Below are positions 63,137 to 64,000 of a DNA stretch of 64,000 bases, in pieces (within the stretch, counting starts at the first letter, position 1; the number at the start of each line of letters is the position of its first letter). The position numbers and the translations under genes were made by a program. The DNA comes from JAEZDC01 sp036676415 (GTDB lineage Bacteria; Bacteroidota; Bacteroidia; Chitinophagales; Chitinophagaceae). The notes under the pieces were generated by a model that worked only from the letters and a program-made list of their open reading frames with translations, was not told the origin of the DNA and did no database searches. The DNA is taken from assembly GCA_036676415.1 (NCBI GenBank), contig JAKFCX010000015.1, positions 310,001 to 374,000 on the forward strand. Reading direction: 5' to 3'.

Positions 63137-64000
63137 ATGGAGAATAAAAAGCACTGGCAAAGTTTTGGGGAACTCAACAACTCGGAAGCTTTCCAGCAAT
63201 CTGCCAAAGACGAATTCAAGGAAGAACTGCCTTTTGAAGCTGAGGATAACAGTAGTCTTCTTAATACAGCTACCCCAAGAAGAGATTTCCTGAAATATCT
63301 TGGTTTCAGTACAGCTGCAGCTGCAGTAGCTGCAAGTTGTGAGATACCTGTAAAAAAAGCGGTTCCTTTTGTAAATAAGCCGGAGAACATGGTTCCGGGT
63401 GTGGCTCAATATTATGCCACAACTTATGTACAGGACGGAGACGTGGTGAGTGTATTGGCAAAAGTAAGAGATGGTCGGCCGATCAAAATTGAAGGAAACG
63501 AGCTTTGCCCAATTACACAAGGTGGAACATCTGCCAGAGTACAGGCTTCTGTATTGGATCTCTATGATACTGCAAGGGTTCGTAAGCCAATGATCAAAGG
63601 ATCCGGCACCAAATTCAACGAAGCCACTTTCGAAACAATAGATAAAGCTATAGCTACAGAATTAGCAGGTAAAACTGTTGTGATTCTTACCAGCACAGAA
63701 ACATCGCCTTCTACAAAAGAGGTTATTGCACAATTCTTAGCAAAATATCCAGGGAGTCGTCATGTAACGTATGATGCAATTTCGCATAGCGGTATGTTAC
63801 TTGCCAACGAACAAACTGGCAATGGCAGAAGATTACCTTCTTACCGATTTGATAATGCAAGAACCATTGTGAGTCTTGCGGCTGATTTTCTCGGTACATG
63901 GCTCAGCCCGGTAGAATTCAATAAACAATACGCTAAGGGTAGAAAAGTTGACCCTAAGGCTTTGACCATGAGCAAGCACTTCCAGTTTGAGCCAGTAATG
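63137..64000 (+). CDS. actB: ActB-type molybdopterin-oxidoreductase-like subunit, partial
   Basis: The first 288 codons; the frame is open at the window end. ATG at 63137 preceded by AGGAG at 63121-63125. A TAT-variant signal TPRRDFLKYLGFSTAAAAVA near 46-65 and the family opening (AVPFVNKPENMVPGVAQYYA, then YVQDGDVVSVLAKVRDGRPI) identify the TAT-variant molybdopterin oxidoreductase subunit of ACIII. The iron-sulfur-carrying C-terminal part is outside. Confidence 0.85.
   Translation, partial: MENKKHWQSFGELNNSEAFQQSAKDEFKEELPFEAEDNSSLLNTATPRRDFLKYLGFSTAAAAVAASCEIPVKKAVPFVNKPENMVPGVAQYYATTYVQDGDVVSVLAKVRDGRPIKIEGNELCPITQGGTSARVQASVLDLYDTARVRKPMIKGSGTKFNEATFETIDKAIATELAGKTVVILTSTETSPSTKEVIAQFLAKYPGSRHVTYDAISHSGMLLANEQTGNGRRLPSYRFDNARTIVSLAADFLGTWLSPVEFNKQYAKGRKVDPKALTMSKHFQFEPVM

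Overview
The window reads as chromosomal DNA of a Bacteroidota bacterium, most likely a Chitinophagaceae-type member (inference from content, no rRNA gene present). Supporting signs are type IX secretion (T9SS) C-terminal signals on two giant surface proteins, a GLPGLI protein, a fused branched-chain E1 dehydrogenase, an Alternative Complex III operon at the right edge, a two-helix DUF6787-like domain, and promoters of the TTTG-N19-TAnnTTTG type. Base composition is moderately AT-rich throughout.

Layout. 0-9 kb: amidohydrolase, recO, DASS transporter, ferritin-like DUF892 protein, an N-terminal half-size carB, M23 peptidase, peroxiredoxin. Three copies of an unrecognised intergenic repeat lie here. 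9-16 kb: birA divergent from rsfS-ftsH-lutC-like-lpxH-hypothetical-mscS. 16-22 kb: a TPR histidine kinase divergent from an unusual operon of a SET-domain protein, a D-Ala-D-Ala-ligase-like ATP-grasp enzyme, an ATP-grasp::SET fusion and an ATPase-less ABC membrane protein. 22-28 kb: META, YceI and membrane proteins, three tandem small paralogs, a D-aminoacylase-like enzyme and an AraC-type response regulator. 28-41.5 kb: two giant T9SS surface proteins, with three small paralogous membrane proteins between them. 41.6-51 kb: E1 alpha/beta fusion, lipoprotein, XRE regulator, an integron-like gene cassette with an attC-like site, an AlbA/Schlafen-type ATP-binding protein, an unknown protein and a hybrid histidine kinase. 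51-58 kb: outer-membrane receptor-like protein, response regulator, GLPGLI protein and a kinase/regulator pair. 58-64 kb: small proteins, GNAT, Uma2, a membrane-domain::PurN fusion, then actA and the start of actB.

How genes may work together. rsfS-ftsH-lutC-like-lpxH are housekeeping genes read in one direction. The SET/ATP-grasp operon is the best candidate for an undescribed pathway: two ligase-like enzymes, two methyltransferase-like SET domains and a membrane component are translationally coupled or nearly so, suggesting synthesis, methylation and perhaps export of a small peptide-like product. The OMP/GLPGLI/kinase/regulator block looks like an envelope-sensing unit. The 45.7-46.3 kb segment looks like a mobile cassette without an integrase in view.
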